Of a stretch of DNA of 6,253 nucleotides, positions 1-6,253 are shown one piece after another. The translations under genes and the position numbers were made by a program. Under the pieces are notes generated by a model that made no database searches, was not told where the DNA came from, and was given only the letters and a program-made list of their open reading frames with translations. This DNA comes from Aquirhabdus sp. GTDB lineage: Bacteria > Pseudomonadota > Gammaproteobacteria > Pseudomonadales > Moraxellaceae. The DNA is taken from the NCBI GenBank assembly GCA_030150595.1, contig JASLFQ010000123.1, positions 1 through 6,253 of the forward strand, in the 5' to 3' direction. Position 1 is the first letter of the stretch. Every line of letters starts with the position of its first letter.

Positions 1-2831
1 CCCTAATTCTGAACTATAACGCGTCAACTGTTCCGATTCTCCAGCTCGCGTTGTCGAGCAAGCAACTTAGTGAACAAAAGATTTTTGATATGGGGCAGAA
101 CTTCATTCGCCCAGCGCTCGCATCGGTACGTGGTTCAGCAATTCCATCACCATACGGTGGTAAAGAACGCCAAGTACAAATTGATCTTGACCCACAAGCC
201 ATGCAATCAAAGAATCTTTCTGCTGAAGATATTGGACAAGCACTCTCTGCACAAAATCAGATTACGCCTGCTGGCACAACAAAAATCGGCAAATTTGAAT
301 ACAACATCAAGCTGAATGACAGCCCAACGACGATTGATGAATTGAACGATCTGCCGATTAAAACAGAAAACGGTGCGACAATTTATATGCGTGACGTTGC
401 ACACGTTCGCGACGGTAGTCCGCCGCAAAGAAATATCGTGCGTGTCGATGGTTCCAGAGCCGTGTTGATGACCGTGCTCAAAAGCGGTTCTGCATCCACC
501 CTTGCCATTATTAATGGCGTGAAAGACATTCTCCCTAAACTCAAGGAAACATTACCTTCATCACTCTCGGTATCAACACTTGGTGATCAATCTCTATTCG
601 TGACAGCAGCAATTTCTGGTGTGGCAAAAGAAGGGATTATTGCAGCGGCATTAACCAGCCTCATGATTCTGCTGTTCTTGGGTAGTTGGCGCTCTACGAT
701 TATTATCGCCACTTCCATTCCTCTTGCCGTTTTATCCTCAATTACCGCTTTATCTGCAATCGGTGAGACGTTGAATATTATGACTTTAGGCGGCTTATCG
801 CTTGCAGTTGGTATCCTCGTCGACGATGCAACAGTAACAATTGAAAATATCAACTGGCATCTCGAACATGGCAAAGATGTAGAAACAGCGATTTTGCATG
901 GCGCGGAACAAATCGTAGGACCTGCATTTGTCTCGTTGCTGTGTATTTGCATTGTGTTCGTGCCGATGTTCTTCCTCAAAGGCGTTGCAGGTTATCTGTT
1001 CGTACCGATGGCTGAGGCTGTGATTTTCGCAATGATTGCGTCATTTATATTATCGCGAACCTTAGTACCGACGATGGCAAAGTTTTTACTACGCGCACAT
1101 GGTTCTGGTAACCATGTGCCAGGCGAGCATGTTGAACATGCCGAAAAGCCTGTGTCACGTAATCCATTAATACGATTTCAACATGCTTTTGAGCACCACT
1201 TTGAGCGTATCCGCTTTGTGTATCGTGGCTTGCTGATGATGGCATTAGACTCTCGGCGCATATTTGTAGTGAGCTTTCTTGCCATCGTACTGCTTTCGTT
1301 TTTATTAGTGCCTTTTCTTGGTCGTAACTTTTTCCCAAGTGTAGATTCTGGTGCAATCAGTTTGCATGTGCGCGCTCAGATTGGAACGCGGATTGAAGAA
1401 ACCGCCGCGGAATTTGATCATATCGAAGCGGCGATCCGTCAATCGATGCCGCCGGGAGAAATCGTTAACATTGTCGATAACATTGGCTTGCCAGTCAGTG
1501 GTATTAACCGTGCGTATAGCAATACAGGCAGTATTGGTCCACAAGATGGGGACATTCTTATCACACTTAAACATGGACATGCGCCAACTGCTGATTATGT
1601 ACGAAAGTTGCGAGAAAGCTTGCCGCAGCAATTTCCTGGAACCACTTTCGCATTTCTGCCTGCTGATATTATCAGTCAGATCCTGAATTTCGGCGCACCC
1701 GCACCGATTGATTTGCAAGTCACAGGTCCTGATCTGAAAGAGGACAGCAGATATGCAACGGAATTACTTCGTCAGATGCGCCTGATTCCTGGTGTGGCAG
1801 ATGCGCGGCTACAGCAATCATCGCACTATCCTGAATTTAAGCTCGATATTAATCGTACCCGCGCTGGTGAAGTCGGCATCACTGAAAAAGATGTCACCAA
1901 CAGTCTTGGCGTGATGCTGGCTGGTAGTTTCCAAGTTGCACCAGCATTCTGGCTCAATCCGCGTAATGGCGTGTCCTACCCAATCGTCGCACAAGCACCG
2001 CAATACAACATTGACACGATGTCTAAAATGGAAAGTATTCCAATCACCAATGGCAAACCAGGTGATCCTCAAGTGCTTGCTGCGCTTGGCAGTTTCACAC
2101 GTGAGGCCAGTAATGCCGTCGTTTCCCATTACGCGATTTCACCCAGCATGGACATCTATGCAACACCACAAGATCGTGACTTAGGATCGGTTGCATCGGA
2201 CATTAATAAGCTCATCGCAAAAACACACAAAGATCTGCCTAAAGGTGCGAGGGTCACGCTACGCGGTCAGGTGACTACGATGAACAGTGCTTTCTTGGGA
2301 CTGCTCTTAGGAATCATGGCTGCCATTGTGCTGATCTATTTCTTGATCGTGGTGAACTTCCAATCTTGGCTTGATCCTTTTGTGATTATTACAGGATTGC
2401 CAGCAGCACTTGCAGGCATTGTCTGGATGCTCTTTCTGACAGGAACGACGCTTTCCGTTCCTGCACTAACAGGCGCCATCATGTGTATGGGCGTGGCAAC
2501 CGCAAATAGTATTCTCGTGATTAGTTTCGCCCGCGATCGCTTAACCCATACAGGCGATGCCTATACCGCTGCCATTGAAGCTGCTTATACCCGCTTCCGC
2601 CCTGTTTTAATGACCGCGTTGGCGATGATTATTGGTATGGCTCCGATGGCACTTGGTCTCGGTGAAGGTGGCGAACAAAACGCGCCACTCGGTCGTGCGG
2701 TGATTGGCGGATTGATTTTTGCCACTATTGCTACTTTGTTTTTCGTCCCCGTGGTTTTCAGCATTGTGCATTCGCGCAAAACGGTGAAGACGAGCGATCA
2801 TCATGCTTCTGGAGAATCTCATGGACTCTAA
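1..2831 (+). CDS. RND efflux transporter permease subunit (5' truncated by window edge)
   Basis: Inner-membrane proton/drug antiporter of the AcrB/ACR_tran superfamily, the motor of a tripartite pump. The frame is open from base 3 to TAA at 2829 (942 codons). It opens inside the porter domain (NYNASTVPILQLALSS), so about 130 residues including TM1 lie upstream; the TTG at 51 is not a real start. Counting from the codon at base 3, predicted helices are TM2 212-230, TM3 233-254, TM4 261-283, TM5 307-327, TM6 336-358, TM7 420-439, TM8 764-785, TM9 792-812, TM10 820-843, TM11 867-885 and TM12 901-922, with the second periplasmic domain between TM7 and TM8. TM4 keeps the Asp pair (D274-D275) and TM11 keeps the counterparts of AcrB R971 and T978 (R864, T871), but the TM10 lysine is alanine (A834). 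The TM6-TM7 loop is histidine-rich. The HAE-type Asp pair argues against a heavy-metal (CzcA/CusA) pump; the substrate is unknown. The 3' end overlaps the adaptor gene by 11 bases. Confidence 0.95.
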   Translation, partial: LILNYNASTVPILQLALSSKQLSEQKIFDMGQNFIRPALASVRGSAIPSPYGGKERQVQIDLDPQAMQSKNLSAEDIGQALSAQNQITPAGTTKIGKFEYNIKLNDSPTTIDELNDLPIKTENGATIYMRDVAHVRDGSPPQRNIVRVDGSRAVLMTVLKSGSASTLAIINGVKDILPKLKETLPSSLSVSTLGDQSLFVTAAISGVAKEGIIAAALTSLMILLFLGSWRSTIIIATSIPLAVLSSITALSAIGETLNIMTLGGLSLAVGILVDDATVTIENINWHLEHGKDVETAILHGAEQIVGPAFVSLLCICIVFVPMFFLKGVAGYLFVPMAEAVIFAMIASFILSRTLVPTMAKFLLRAHGSGNHVPGEHVEHAEKPVSRNPLIRFQHAFEHHFERIRFVYRGLLMMALDSRRIFVVSFLAIVLLSFLLVPFLGRNFFPSVDSGAISLHVRAQIGTRIEETAAEFDHIEAAIRQSMPPGEIVNIVDNIGLPVSGINRAYSNTGSIGPQDGDILITLKHGHAPTADYVRKLRESLPQQFPGTTFAFLPADIISQILNFGAPAPIDLQVTGPDLKEDSRYATELLRQMRLIPGVADARLQQSSHYPEFKLDINRTRAGEVGITEKDVTNSLGVMLAGSFQVAPAFWLNPRNGVSYPIVAQAPQYNIDTMSKMESIPITNGKPGDPQVLAALGSFTREASNAVVSHYAISPSMDIYATPQDRDLGSVASDINKLIAKTHKDLPKGARVTLRGQVTTMNSAFLGLLLGIMAAIVLIYFLIVVNFQSWLDPFVIITGLPAALAGIVWMLFLTGTTLSVPALTGAIMCMGVATANSILVISFARDRLTHTGDAYTAAIEAAYTRFRPVLMTALAMIIGMAPMALGLGEGGEQNAPLGRAVIGGLIFATIATLFFVPVVFSIVHSRKTVKTSDHHASGESHGL
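1095..1119. repeat. Perfect 10-bp inverted repeat inside the permease gene
   Basis: GCACATGGTT (1095-1104) is separated by five bases (CTGGT) from its exact reverse complement AACCATGTGC (1110-1119). In RNA this would form a stable intragenic hairpin. It lies in the region coding for the cytoplasmic TM6-TM7 loop, where protein constraint is weak. The repeat is directly visible; any function is unknown. Confidence 0.85.
1127..1141. repeat. 15-bp palindrome inside the permease gene
   Basis: GCATGTT (1127-1133), a central G, then its exact reverse complement AACATGC (1135-1141). It sits seven bases after the 1095-1119 inverted repeat. A further copy of the half-site AACATGC occurs at 1180-1186. 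The form, two 7-base half-sites around one base, resembles a dimeric regulator's operator, but the position deep inside a gene makes that only a possibility. Confidence 0.8.
2811..2814 (+). promoter_or_regulatory. Ribosome binding site of the adaptor gene
   Basis: GGAG lies six bases before the ATG at 2821, within the last codons of the permease gene. It decides the adaptor start: an in-frame ATG at 2803 lies upstream of this site and has no comparable Shine-Dalgarno sequence of its own. Location inside the upstream gene implies translational coupling. Confidence 0.8.
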
Positions 2832-4056
2832 TGTACCGCACAACTTGCACCACAAAGCATATCAGCTTAAACCTGAAGGACGTCATCGTCTGAAATGGGT
2901 GGGCATCATCGTAGCAATCGTGGCGATTTGTGTCGTCATTGTGGGGATTTTGAGTCGAGAACACCATGCCGCTGTCACAGCAAAATGGACAACAACGCAA
3001 GCGATTCCGACAGTAACCGTCATTCGACCTGCAGACAATGCGGCTGAACAAAATGTCGTATTACCTGGTAATTTAAAACCGTACTATGAGGCACCGATAT
3101 ACGCACGCGTCAGCGGTTATCTGAGCCATTGGTATCAAGATATTGGTGCACAAGTGAAGTCTGGGCAGCTCCTTGCCGAAATCGACACGCCAGATCTGGA
3201 TCAACAACTTGAACAAGCTAAAGCCGATCTCGCAAGCGCAACATCCAATGCGCAACTTGCCAATGTCACCTCAAAACGCTGGCAGAATCTCCTGAAATCA
3301 GATGCCGTATCGCAACAAGATGCCGATGAAAAAAGCGGTGATATGTCAGCAAAGAAATCTGCAGTCGCTGCAGCACAAGCAAACGTTGATCGTCTACAAG
3401 CACTGGAATCATTTAAACGCATTGTCGCGCCATTCGATGGTGTCGTCACTGCACGTAAAACAGATGTGGGCTCACTCATCAACGCTGGCAGCGCCAGTGG
3501 CGTAGAGTTATTCAGCGTCGCTGATGTGCATAAACTCCGTCTCTATGTCCGTGTACCACAGGACTTCATGGCAAGTATTAAACCAGGCATGACCGCAGAT
3601 ATTGTTGTCCCGGAACATCCAGGCGATACCTTTAAAGCAGCATTGGTTGGGACATCAAACGCAGTCAGTGAAAGCTCTGGCACACTACTCGCAGAATTTG
3701 ATATTGATAATGCAAACAACTTGCTCACCCCTGGGGACTATGCTGAAGTACATCTCAGTCTACCGTCTAACTCACGTGTCGTTCGAGTTCCTGCAAGCGC
3801 ATTGATTTTCCGCCAAAACGGTCTAGAAGTTGCTGTCGTTGGTCCAGACAACCATGTCATCATGAAAAAAATCACGATTGGACAAGACAATGGTGTTGAT
3901 GTTCAAGTGTCAGCAGGTCTTGATTTGAATGACCAAGTCATCGACAGCCCACCAGATTCTATTGAACAAGGTGATCTGGTTCAAATCGCGAAGGCAACAC
4001 CTGACAGTGCCGCTGCAGCAGTTAGTGCAGAGAAATCTGGAGCATCTCATGAATAA
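2821..4056 (+). CDS. RND efflux periplasmic adaptor subunit (HlyD/AcrA-type membrane fusion protein)
   Basis: Links the inner-membrane permease to the outer-membrane channel. The protein has 411 residues from the ATG at 2821, chosen for its GGAG. Residues 1-25 are a basic, His-containing cytoplasmic segment; 26-44 form one hydrophobic anchor ([19 protein letters not shown]) with no lipobox, so it should be anchored by this helix. The first lipoyl half is about 90-123 ([13 protein letters not shown]); a short alpha-hairpin spans about 124-197; the second lipoyl half is about 198-222 ([20 protein letters not shown]). The beta-barrel domain (about 235-315) and membrane-proximal domain (about 316-395) follow. 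The hairpin tip keeps the RLS channel-docking motif with the AcrA spacing (R153, L157, S164), supporting use of a TolC-like partner such as the next gene. The Ala/Ser-rich tail ends in SGASHE, encoded by the next gene's ribosome binding site. It overlaps the permease gene by 11 bases and the channel gene by 8. Confidence 0.94.
   Translation: MDSNVPHNLHHKAYQLKPEGRHRLKWVGIIVAIVAICVVIVGILSREHHAAVTAKWTTTQAIPTVTVIRPADNAAEQNVVLPGNLKPYYEAPIYARVSGYLSHWYQDIGAQVKSGQLLAEIDTPDLDQQLEQAKADLASATSNAQLANVTSKRWQNLLKSDAVSQQDADEKSGDMSAKKSAVAAAQANVDRLQALESFKRIVAPFDGVVTARKTDVGSLINAGSASGVELFSVADVHKLRLYVRVPQDFMASIKPGMTADIVVPEHPGDTFKAALVGTSNAVSESSGTLLAEFDIDNANNLLTPGDYAEVHLSLPSNSRVVRVPASALIFRQNGLEVAVVGPDNHVIMKKITIGQDNGVDVQVSAGLDLNDQVIDSPPDSIEQGDLVQIAKATPDSAAAAVSAEKSGASHE
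4039..4042 (+). promoter_or_regulatory. Ribosome binding site of the outer-membrane channel gene
   Basis: GGAG lies six bases before the ATG at 4049, inside the last codons of the adaptor gene. It fixes the start at 4049: the same frame is open further upstream, but only from 4049 is the product a normal lipoprotein precursor. Spacing and flanks nearly repeat those of the adaptor's site. Confidence 0.8.
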
Positions 4057-5497
4057 AACTTATCTTGCTCTCGGGCTGATAGGTTTACTCGGCCTCAACA
4101 CAATCAGTGGATGCTCACTCGCACCAGCCTATCATGTGCCAGTAACGCCCTTGCCTCCTTCAGCGTATAAAGGGCTTGGCGACTGGCAACCCGCGAATCC
4201 ATCCGATCAATTGGTTCGCGGGCAATGGTGGCAGCTTTACCATGACGGCACATTGACTGATCTTGAGACACGCTTGAATCAAGCCAATCCGGATTTGGCG
4301 GCAGCACTCGCACGTTACGATAATGCACGGGCTTATGTGTCACAAGCCGAAGCGGGACAATATCCTCGCATCAGCGCTGGAGTGAACGGCACACGCAATC
4401 GTCAGTCCGACAACCGCCCTCTTCGCGGCTCCAATCAACCTGATGTTTACGATGCCGACACCGCTGGCGTCGAAGTAGATTATGAGCTCGACTTTTGGGG
4501 ACGCGTACGCAACCAAGTCGTCGCGGGAAAAGCAAACGCTCAAGCCAGTGCCGCCGACCTTGAATCAATGCGCCTAAGCTTACAAGCCGAATTAGCCGAT
4601 AGCTATTTCAAAATTCGTGGTTTAGATGCCCAAGAAAAGCTGCTTTCTGACACAGTCGCCGCTTATCAACGCGCTTTAGATTTGACCAAAAAACGCCATG
4701 ATGGCGGCATTGCATCTGGGCTAGATGTGTCGCGTGCGCAAACGCAATATCAAACTACGCTCGCCTTACTCACGGACATTGCTGCACAACGCGCGCTCTA
4801 TGAACATGCAATTGGTAGTCTTGTTGGGGAGTCTGCATCGACCTTTACGCTTGCGCCTGCCGTAATGAATTTCACACCGCCAAACATCCCAGTGGGTCTA
4901 CCTTCGACACTCTTACAACGCCGTCCTGATATTGCAGCCGCAGAACGACGTGCAGCCGCAGCGAATGCTGAAATTGGTGTAGCACGTGCAGCCTACTACC
5001 CTAACCTGACATTGACTGCACTCGGTGGTTATCAAAATACAGGTGCAGCAGGATGGTTATCGGCACCGAATACATTCTGGTCAATTGGGCCATCTGCCTT
5101 ACTGACTTTATTTGATGCGGGTTTGCACAAAGCACAAGTGGCTGAAGCACGTGCACGTTTGGATGAAGCTGGCGCTAATTATCGCAGTGTTGTGCTCAAA
5201 GGTTTTCAACAAGTTGAAGATAATCTCTCTCAACTTAATTTGCTGAAACAAGAATCTGATAATGAAAATGCCGCCGTCACTGCAGCAAGTCGCACGCTTG
5301 ATCTCGCTATGATTCGCTATCGTGAAGGCATCGTCAATTATCTGGATGTCGTGACAGCGCAAGCTGCTGTACTGCAAGCCCAGCGTACAGCACTCGATAT
5401 CAATACACGACAATTGGTAGCAAGCGTTGGCTTAATTCGTGGTTTAGGTGGCGGTTGGTCAACATCAGATTTGCCACAGGGTAATGCCATCAAATAA
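4049..5497 (+). CDS. Outer-membrane efflux channel lipoprotein, NodT/OprM (TolC-like) family
   Basis: Trimeric outer-membrane exit duct of the pump. The 482-residue precursor starts at the ATG at 4049. A basic N-terminus and hydrophobic stretch lead to a lipobox (ISGC) with the acylated cysteine at C22; serine at +2 does not signal inner-membrane retention, so outer-membrane sorting is expected. Two tandem OEP repeats are visible. The first runs about 60-260, with [19 protein letters not shown], a beta-strand segment near [10 protein letters not shown] (145-154) and the coiled helix around 180-260. The second runs about 285-470, with [20 protein letters not shown] (288-307), FDAG (355-358), QQVEDNL (387-393) and [16 protein letters not shown] (423-438). 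These are family hallmarks and the length is normal. The start overlaps the adaptor's stop by 8 bases, so it is coupled to the pump and probably dedicated to it. A hairpin begins six bases after the TAA stop. Confidence 0.95.
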   Translation: MNKTYLALGLIGLLGLNTISGCSLAPAYHVPVTPLPPSAYKGLGDWQPANPSDQLVRGQWWQLYHDGTLTDLETRLNQANPDLAAALARYDNARAYVSQAEAGQYPRISAGVNGTRNRQSDNRPLRGSNQPDVYDADTAGVEVDYELDFWGRVRNQVVAGKANAQASAADLESMRLSLQAELADSYFKIRGLDAQEKLLSDTVAAYQRALDLTKKRHDGGIASGLDVSRAQTQYQTTLALLTDIAAQRALYEHAIGSLVGESASTFTLAPAVMNFTPPNIPVGLPSTLLQRRPDIAAAERRAAAANAEIGVARAAYYPNLTLTALGGYQNTGAAGWLSAPNTFWSIGPSALLTLFDAGLHKAQVAEARARLDEAGANYRSVVLKGFQQVEDNLSQLNLLKQESDNENAAVTAASRTLDLAMIRYREGIVNYLDVVTAQAAVLQAQRTALDINTRQLVASVGLIRGLGGGWSTSDLPQGNAIK

Positions 5498-5502
5498 AGA
5501 AA

Positions 5503-5520
5503 ACCCGCCAAATAGCGGGT
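5503..5520 (-). terminator. Intrinsic terminator, best oriented for the minus-strand small gene
   Basis: ACCCGC (5503-5508) pairs with GCGGGT (5515-5520) around a six-base loop. Read on the minus strand, the stem is followed by a T-rich run (TTTTCTTTATTT), as expected for the end of the small gene that stops at 5548. On the plus strand it is followed by CTGAAAGAC, with no U-tract, so it should terminate the pump operon poorly or only in part. Confidence 0.75.
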
Positions 5521-5547
5521 CTGAAAGACAGTTCTAAAAGATCATCC

Positions 5548-5688
5548 TTAGCTCGCACTTGGCGGAGGGCTATCTGGCGCTGGCGTTGTAGAACTACTGT
5601 CTGTGGTTGGCGTAGAAGGCGCTGGTGCTTCATCTGCAAAAGCCTGAACTGAAAATCCGATCAATGCAATAAGTAGTAAACGTTTCAT
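5548..5688 (-). CDS. Small exported Pro/Ser/Thr-rich acidic protein, unknown function
   Basis: I do not recognise this gene. It encodes 46 residues from the ATG at 5688-5686, chosen because GGAG (5694-5697 on the complement) lies five bases before it; a longer in-frame reading from 5769 has no such support. Residues 1-18 (MKRLLLIALIGFSVQAFA) form a textbook Sec signal peptide, with a likely signal peptidase I site after AFA. The mature part, residues 19-46, uses only six amino acids: 8 Pro, 7 Ser, 5 Thr, 4 Ala, 3 Asp and 1 Glu. It has no Lys, Arg, aromatic or large hydrophobic residue. It should be disordered and acidic (about -4) in the periplasm or outside. There is no lipobox cysteine. The gene is convergent with the pump operon and has its own terminator at 5503-5520. 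It is real by signal peptide, ribosome binding site and terminator together, but homologues were not checked. Confidence 0.7.
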   Translation of the reverse strand: MKRLLLIALIGFSVQAFADEAPAPSTPTTDSSSTTPAPDSPPPSAS

Positions 5689-5693
5689 AGTGA

Positions 5694-5697
5694 CTCC
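5694..5697 (-). promoter_or_regulatory. Ribosome binding site of the small exported protein
   Basis: On the minus strand GGAG is followed by TCACT and then ATG. The five-base spacing is near ideal and selects the 46-residue reading over the longer in-frame one that starts at 5769. Confidence 0.7.
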
Positions 5698-5741
5698 GTT
5701 ATTGAATAAATAAACGCCTAGAATTGGGCAAAGTAATCCCT

Positions 5742-5769
5742 GCAATAATTGTGCAAGTTTTGCTGACAA
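5742..5769 (-). promoter_or_regulatory. Possible sigma-70 promoter for the small gene
   Basis: On the minus strand, TTGTCA (5769-5764, five of six matches to the -35 consensus) is followed after 16 bases by TATTGC (5747-5742, three of six matches to the -10 consensus). It lies in the right place, between the porin terminator and the small gene, but the -10 is weak and other hexamer choices are possible. Confidence 0.2.
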
Positions 5770-5806
5770 AGAATATTCTTAGACCATCAAAAACATTTCA
5801 AACAAA

Positions 5807-5842
5807 AAAAGACCCAATCCAGCAATCTGAATTGGGTCTTTT
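5807..5842 (-). terminator. Intrinsic terminator of the porin gene, probably bidirectional
   Basis: AAAAGACCCAAT (5807-5818) pairs perfectly with ATTGGGTCTTTT (5831-5842). The loop region can add a CAG/CTG inner pairing around CAAT. On the minus strand the stem runs into a T-tract (TTTTTTTGTT), making a strong terminator 41 bases past the porin stop. On the plus strand the stem's own TTTT is followed by CAATTTCT, so it may also stop transcripts arriving from the pump operon. Confidence 0.85.
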
Positions 5843-5882
5843 CAATTTCTAATATCAGACGATTTGCATTTGTCCGAATAGA

Positions 5883-6253
5883 TTAGAAACTATATTGCGA
5901 ACGCAATAACAACGCATGTTCATCTGGACGATCAGTTGTTTTAGCAACAGTACCCGCACCACCAACAAACGAAGTTTGTTCATAGTCAAACACAAGTTTT
6001 ACGTTCTTATTCAAGTACCAATTCAGACCTAGTCCAACAGAATTTGCACGTTGAGCATTCGTCACAGCACTTGATGCAGTCGTCGCACCTGCCAATCCAG
6101 AAGTGAAAGCATCTTTATCAACAATCAAAGTTCCTGCACGAGCCACAATTTCAAACGCACCCCAGCCTGAACCAGAGAGACTATATGGATGAAGTGGTTT
6201 GACACCTGTGTAGCTCGCATCTTCACCTGTCAACACATAACCCAACGTCACCT
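5883..6253 (-). CDS. Phosphate-selective porin O/P family protein, C-terminal part (5' end outside window)
   Basis: This is the C-terminal end of an outer-membrane beta-barrel porin of the OprO/OprP type. The frame is open to the right edge; the apparent first codon GTG at 6251 is an internal valine, not a start. Family-like features visible are LGYVLTGEDASY near the edge, GWGAFEIVARAG with alternating beta-strand residues, GLGLNWYLNKNVKLVFDYEQ, RPDEHALLLRSQYSF, and a terminal phenylalanine that matches the BAM-recognised beta-signal. About 123 residues are present, roughly the last quarter to third of a typical family member. OprP and OprO of Pseudomonas pass phosphate and polyphosphate; their selectivity residues are not in this fragment, so the substrate here is uncertain. 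The promoter lies outside the window, so phosphate control cannot be judged. A terminator follows at 5807-5842. Confidence 0.85.
   Translation of the reverse strand, partial: VTLGYVLTGEDASYTGVKPLHPYSLSGSGWGAFEIVARAGTLIVDKDAFTSGLAGATTASSAVTNAQRANSVGLGLNWYLNKNVKLVFDYEQTSFVGGAGTVAKTTDRPDEHALLLRSQYSF

Noticed and set aside
51..53. TTG at 51 as the start of the permease gene
   Set aside because: The frame is open upstream to base 3, and the encoded residues there (NYNASTVPILQLAL) match the interior of RND porter domains; the gene continues beyond the window.
587..979. Minus-strand open frame of 130 codons within the permease gene
   Set aside because: It lies wholly opposite a well-supported coding region, shows no recognisable domain and has no evident ribosome binding site; it is a shadow frame.
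1305..1718. Minus-strand open frame of 137 codons within the permease gene
   Set aside because: It is opposite the second porter domain, and its product is Cys/Arg/Thr-rich with no family resemblance; a shadow frame.
2533..2540. GCGATCGC octamer
   Set aside because: It is a single copy inside coding sequence; one occurrence does not support a HIP1-like repeat or a methylation-linked element.
2803..2805. ATG at 2803 as the adaptor start
   Set aside because: It would add MLLENL before the basic N-terminus, and the clear GGAG lies downstream of it, correctly spaced for the ATG at 2821.
2896..2952. Possible lipobox in the adaptor (cysteine C37 within its hydrophobic segment)
   Set aside because: The residue before the Cys is Ile, not Gly/Ala/Ser, and the Cys is in the middle of the hydrophobic stretch; a membrane anchor fits better.
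4933..4961. Direct repeat TGCAGCCGCAG, two copies 18 bases apart in the channel gene
   Set aside because: It encodes the Ala-rich [13 protein letters not shown] motif common to NodT/OprM proteins; explained by protein sequence and codon choice.
5689..5769. N-terminal extension of the small minus-strand protein from 5769
   Set aside because: The extension would bury the signal peptide 27 residues in and has no ribosome binding site, whereas the ATG at 5688 has a well-spaced GGAG.

Overview
The window comes from a Gram-negative bacterium, most likely a proteobacterium of moderate GC content (judged by eye; a gammaproteobacterium would fit, but nothing here fixes the genus). The evidence is a three-part efflux pump that spans both membranes, an outer-membrane lipoprotein with a clear lipobox, and a beta-barrel porin ending in phenylalanine.

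Positions 1-5497 (+ strand) hold a compact, translationally coupled pump operon. An RND permease lacking its N-terminus at the window edge is followed by a membrane-anchored periplasmic adaptor (2821-4056) and a NodT/OprM-type outer-membrane channel lipoprotein (4049-5497). Each downstream start codon lies inside the end of the preceding gene (11 and 8 bases of overlap). Both junctions carry nearly the same 16-base string containing the ribosome binding site and the ATG. Together the three proteins would form one proton-driven efflux machine from the inner membrane to the outside. The substrate cannot be read from the sequence.

Positions 5498-5882 are a short convergent/intergenic zone. They contain a small minus-strand gene (5548-5688) for a 46-residue exported protein with a Pro/Ser/Thr-rich, acidic mature part, and two hairpin terminators. 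The hairpin at 5503-5520 is oriented mainly for the minus strand. The one at 5807-5842 could work on both strands.

Positions 5883-6253 (- strand) are the C-terminal 120-odd residues of an OprO/OprP-like porin that runs off the right edge.

The system is mostly recognisable. The points most worth a second look are the near-duplicate coupling modules, the absence of the TM10 lysine of the RND proton relay, two perfect inverted repeats inside the permease's His-rich cytoplasmic loop, and the small unassigned exported protein. I found no CRISPR array, tRNA, rRNA, insertion sequence or defence system.
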